Shown here: one piece after another, positions 5,558 to 5,735 of the stretch
How positions within the stretch are numbered: the stretch's first letter is position 1
Layout of the letters: every line of letters starts with the position of its first letter
Origin: Sphingomonas sp. OV641
Lineage (GTDB): Bacteria > Pseudomonadota > Alphaproteobacteria > Sphingomonadales > Sphingomonadaceae
NCBI RefSeq assembly: GCF_900109205.1
Contig: NZ_FNZB01000023.1
Coordinates: 1-5,735 of the forward strand
DNA: 5,735 nt
Reading direction: 5' to 3'
The notes under the pieces: model-generated
The model's input: the letters and a program-made list of their open reading frames with translations, nothing else
Databases searched by the model: none
Told to the model about the DNA's origin: nothing
Translations under genes and position numbers: made by a program

Positions 5558-5595
5558 TGCCGCACCAGTGCCTGCCACAGTGCCGCACCTGTGGC
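5558..5595. promoter_or_regulatory. Direct repeat and overlapping dyad in the tnpA leader of element 2
   Basis: TGCCGCACCAGTG (5558-5570) and TGCCGCACCTGTG (5581-5593) match at 12 of 13 positions and start 23 bp apart, about two helical turns. The second copy overlaps a dyad at 5574-5595 with outer arms GCCACA and TGTGGC around GTGC/GCAC on the minus strand. The array ends within a few bases of the tnpA ATG, a fitting place for an operator. The repeats are seen directly; a regulatory role is inferred. Confidence 0.45.
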
Positions 5596-5627
5596 GTGCG
5601 CATCACCCCGCCAGCAAGGCGGAGAAG

Positions 5628-5640
5628 ACCGGACGCTTAC
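5628..5640 (-). repeat. Right terminal inverted repeat of element 2
   Basis: ACCGGACGCTTAC, the exact reverse complement of 3265-3277. It forms the right tip of the element. Confidence 0.93.
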
Positions 5641-5648
5641 GCAGTTCT
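5641..5648. repeat. Target site duplication of element 2, right copy
   Basis: GCAGTTCT, identical to 3257-3264. Its last two bases form part of the stop codon of the adjoining host gene. Confidence 0.95.
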
Positions 5649-5735
5649 AGGATACCAAACGGCCCGCGCACGCTTTCTGGACGGTCAACAGCTTGGCGTA
5701 GAAGAAGGTGCGTACCCGCGCGGTGTGCCGTTCGG
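5647..5735 (-). CDS. 3' end of a host gene, truncated by window edge
   Basis: The last 28 codons of a minus-strand frame end in RTFFYAKLLTVQKACAGRLVS and a TAG at 5649-5647. About 23 of the 28 codons end in G or C, clearly better than the competing open frames here, so I take this as the coding frame. I do not recognise the protein from this fragment. The stop codon straddles the edge of the element 2 target duplication, so the insertion left the gene complete. In the rebuilt locus its stop lies about 152 bp from the ATG at 25, in the same direction, so the two may be neighbours in one operon or separately transcribed. Confidence 0.5.
   Translation of the reverse strand, partial: ERHTARVRTFFYAKLLTVQKACAGRLVS

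Larger units (their letters stand above)
3265..5640 (-). mobile_element. Complete IS66-family insertion sequence, three-gene type (element 2)
   Basis: A 2376-bp element with perfect 13-bp terminal inverted repeats (GTAAGCGTCCGGT) and a perfect 8-bp duplication GCAGTTCT. The minus-strand operon is tnpA (5178-5555), tnpB (4834-5181) and tnpC (3289-4773). tnpA and tnpB overlap as TTGA, and tnpB and tnpC are 60 bp apart. All frames are intact and the DDE residues are present. It shares only the GTAAGCGT tip with element 1 and its proteins are clearly diverged from those of element 1, so it is a different IS66 member rather than a second copy. There is no extra gene: tnpC stops 11 bp inside the left inverted repeat. 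Confidence 0.95.

Noticed and set aside
95..5640. A composite transposon made of two IS66 copies
   Set aside because: The elements differ in inverted repeats and proteins, each has its own target duplication, and only 93 bp lie between them with no cargo.
5557..5735. A plus-strand frame from ATG 5557 (MPHQCLPQCRTCG...) running out of element 2 to the window end
   Set aside because: It crosses the element boundary and target duplication into host DNA. In the host part its codons lack the third-position GC bias seen in the opposing minus-strand frame.

Overview
This window is almost entirely two complete, unrelated-in-detail IS66-family insertion sequences. They sit 93 bp apart in what was originally one short intergenic region of a high-GC bacterial chromosome or plasmid. 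High GC, strong third-position GC bias and the gene families suggest a proteobacterium. An alphaproteobacterium (sphingomonad or rhizobial type) is my best guess, but it rests on general knowledge of where these families are common and is not proved by the sequence. Every supported gene lies on the minus strand.

Element 1 (95-3171, 3077 bp) has 27-bp terminal inverted repeats matching at 24 of 27 positions, starting GTAAGCGTGG, and a perfect 8-bp target duplication (GCCGGACA). Its minus-strand operon reads tnpA (HTH protein), tnpB (Orf2 accessory protein), tnpC (DDE transposase), then a fourth gene of the plasmid pRiA4b ORF-3-like family. The fourth gene's ATG overlaps the tnpC stop as ATGA, and its stop codon touches the inner edge of the left inverted repeat. 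A perfect 32-bp palindrome (15-bp arms, 2-bp centre) covers the likely tnpA start.

Element 2 (3265-5640, 2376 bp) has 13-bp perfect inverted repeats (GTAAGCGTCCGGT) and a perfect 8-bp target duplication (GCAGTTCT). It carries tnpA, tnpB and tnpC only. tnpB has no ATG at the expected place. Family alignment and a TTGA overlap with the tnpA stop point to a TTG start.

Removing both elements and one copy of each duplication rejoins a host locus: the 3' end of one gene (minus strand, stop at 5649-5647), about 152 bp of intergenic DNA with a small dyad, and the start of a second gene (minus strand, ATG at 25-23 with a good Shine-Dalgarno). Neither host reading frame is broken. The stop codon of the upstream gene spans the edge of the element 2 target site and survives because of the duplication. 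Both transposase operons point toward the second host gene with no obvious terminator in between, so element read-through could now affect its expression.

The most notable points are the translationally coupled pRiA4b ORF-3-like gene built into element 1, with element 2 as a natural comparator lacking it, and the perfect palindrome over tnpA in element 1.
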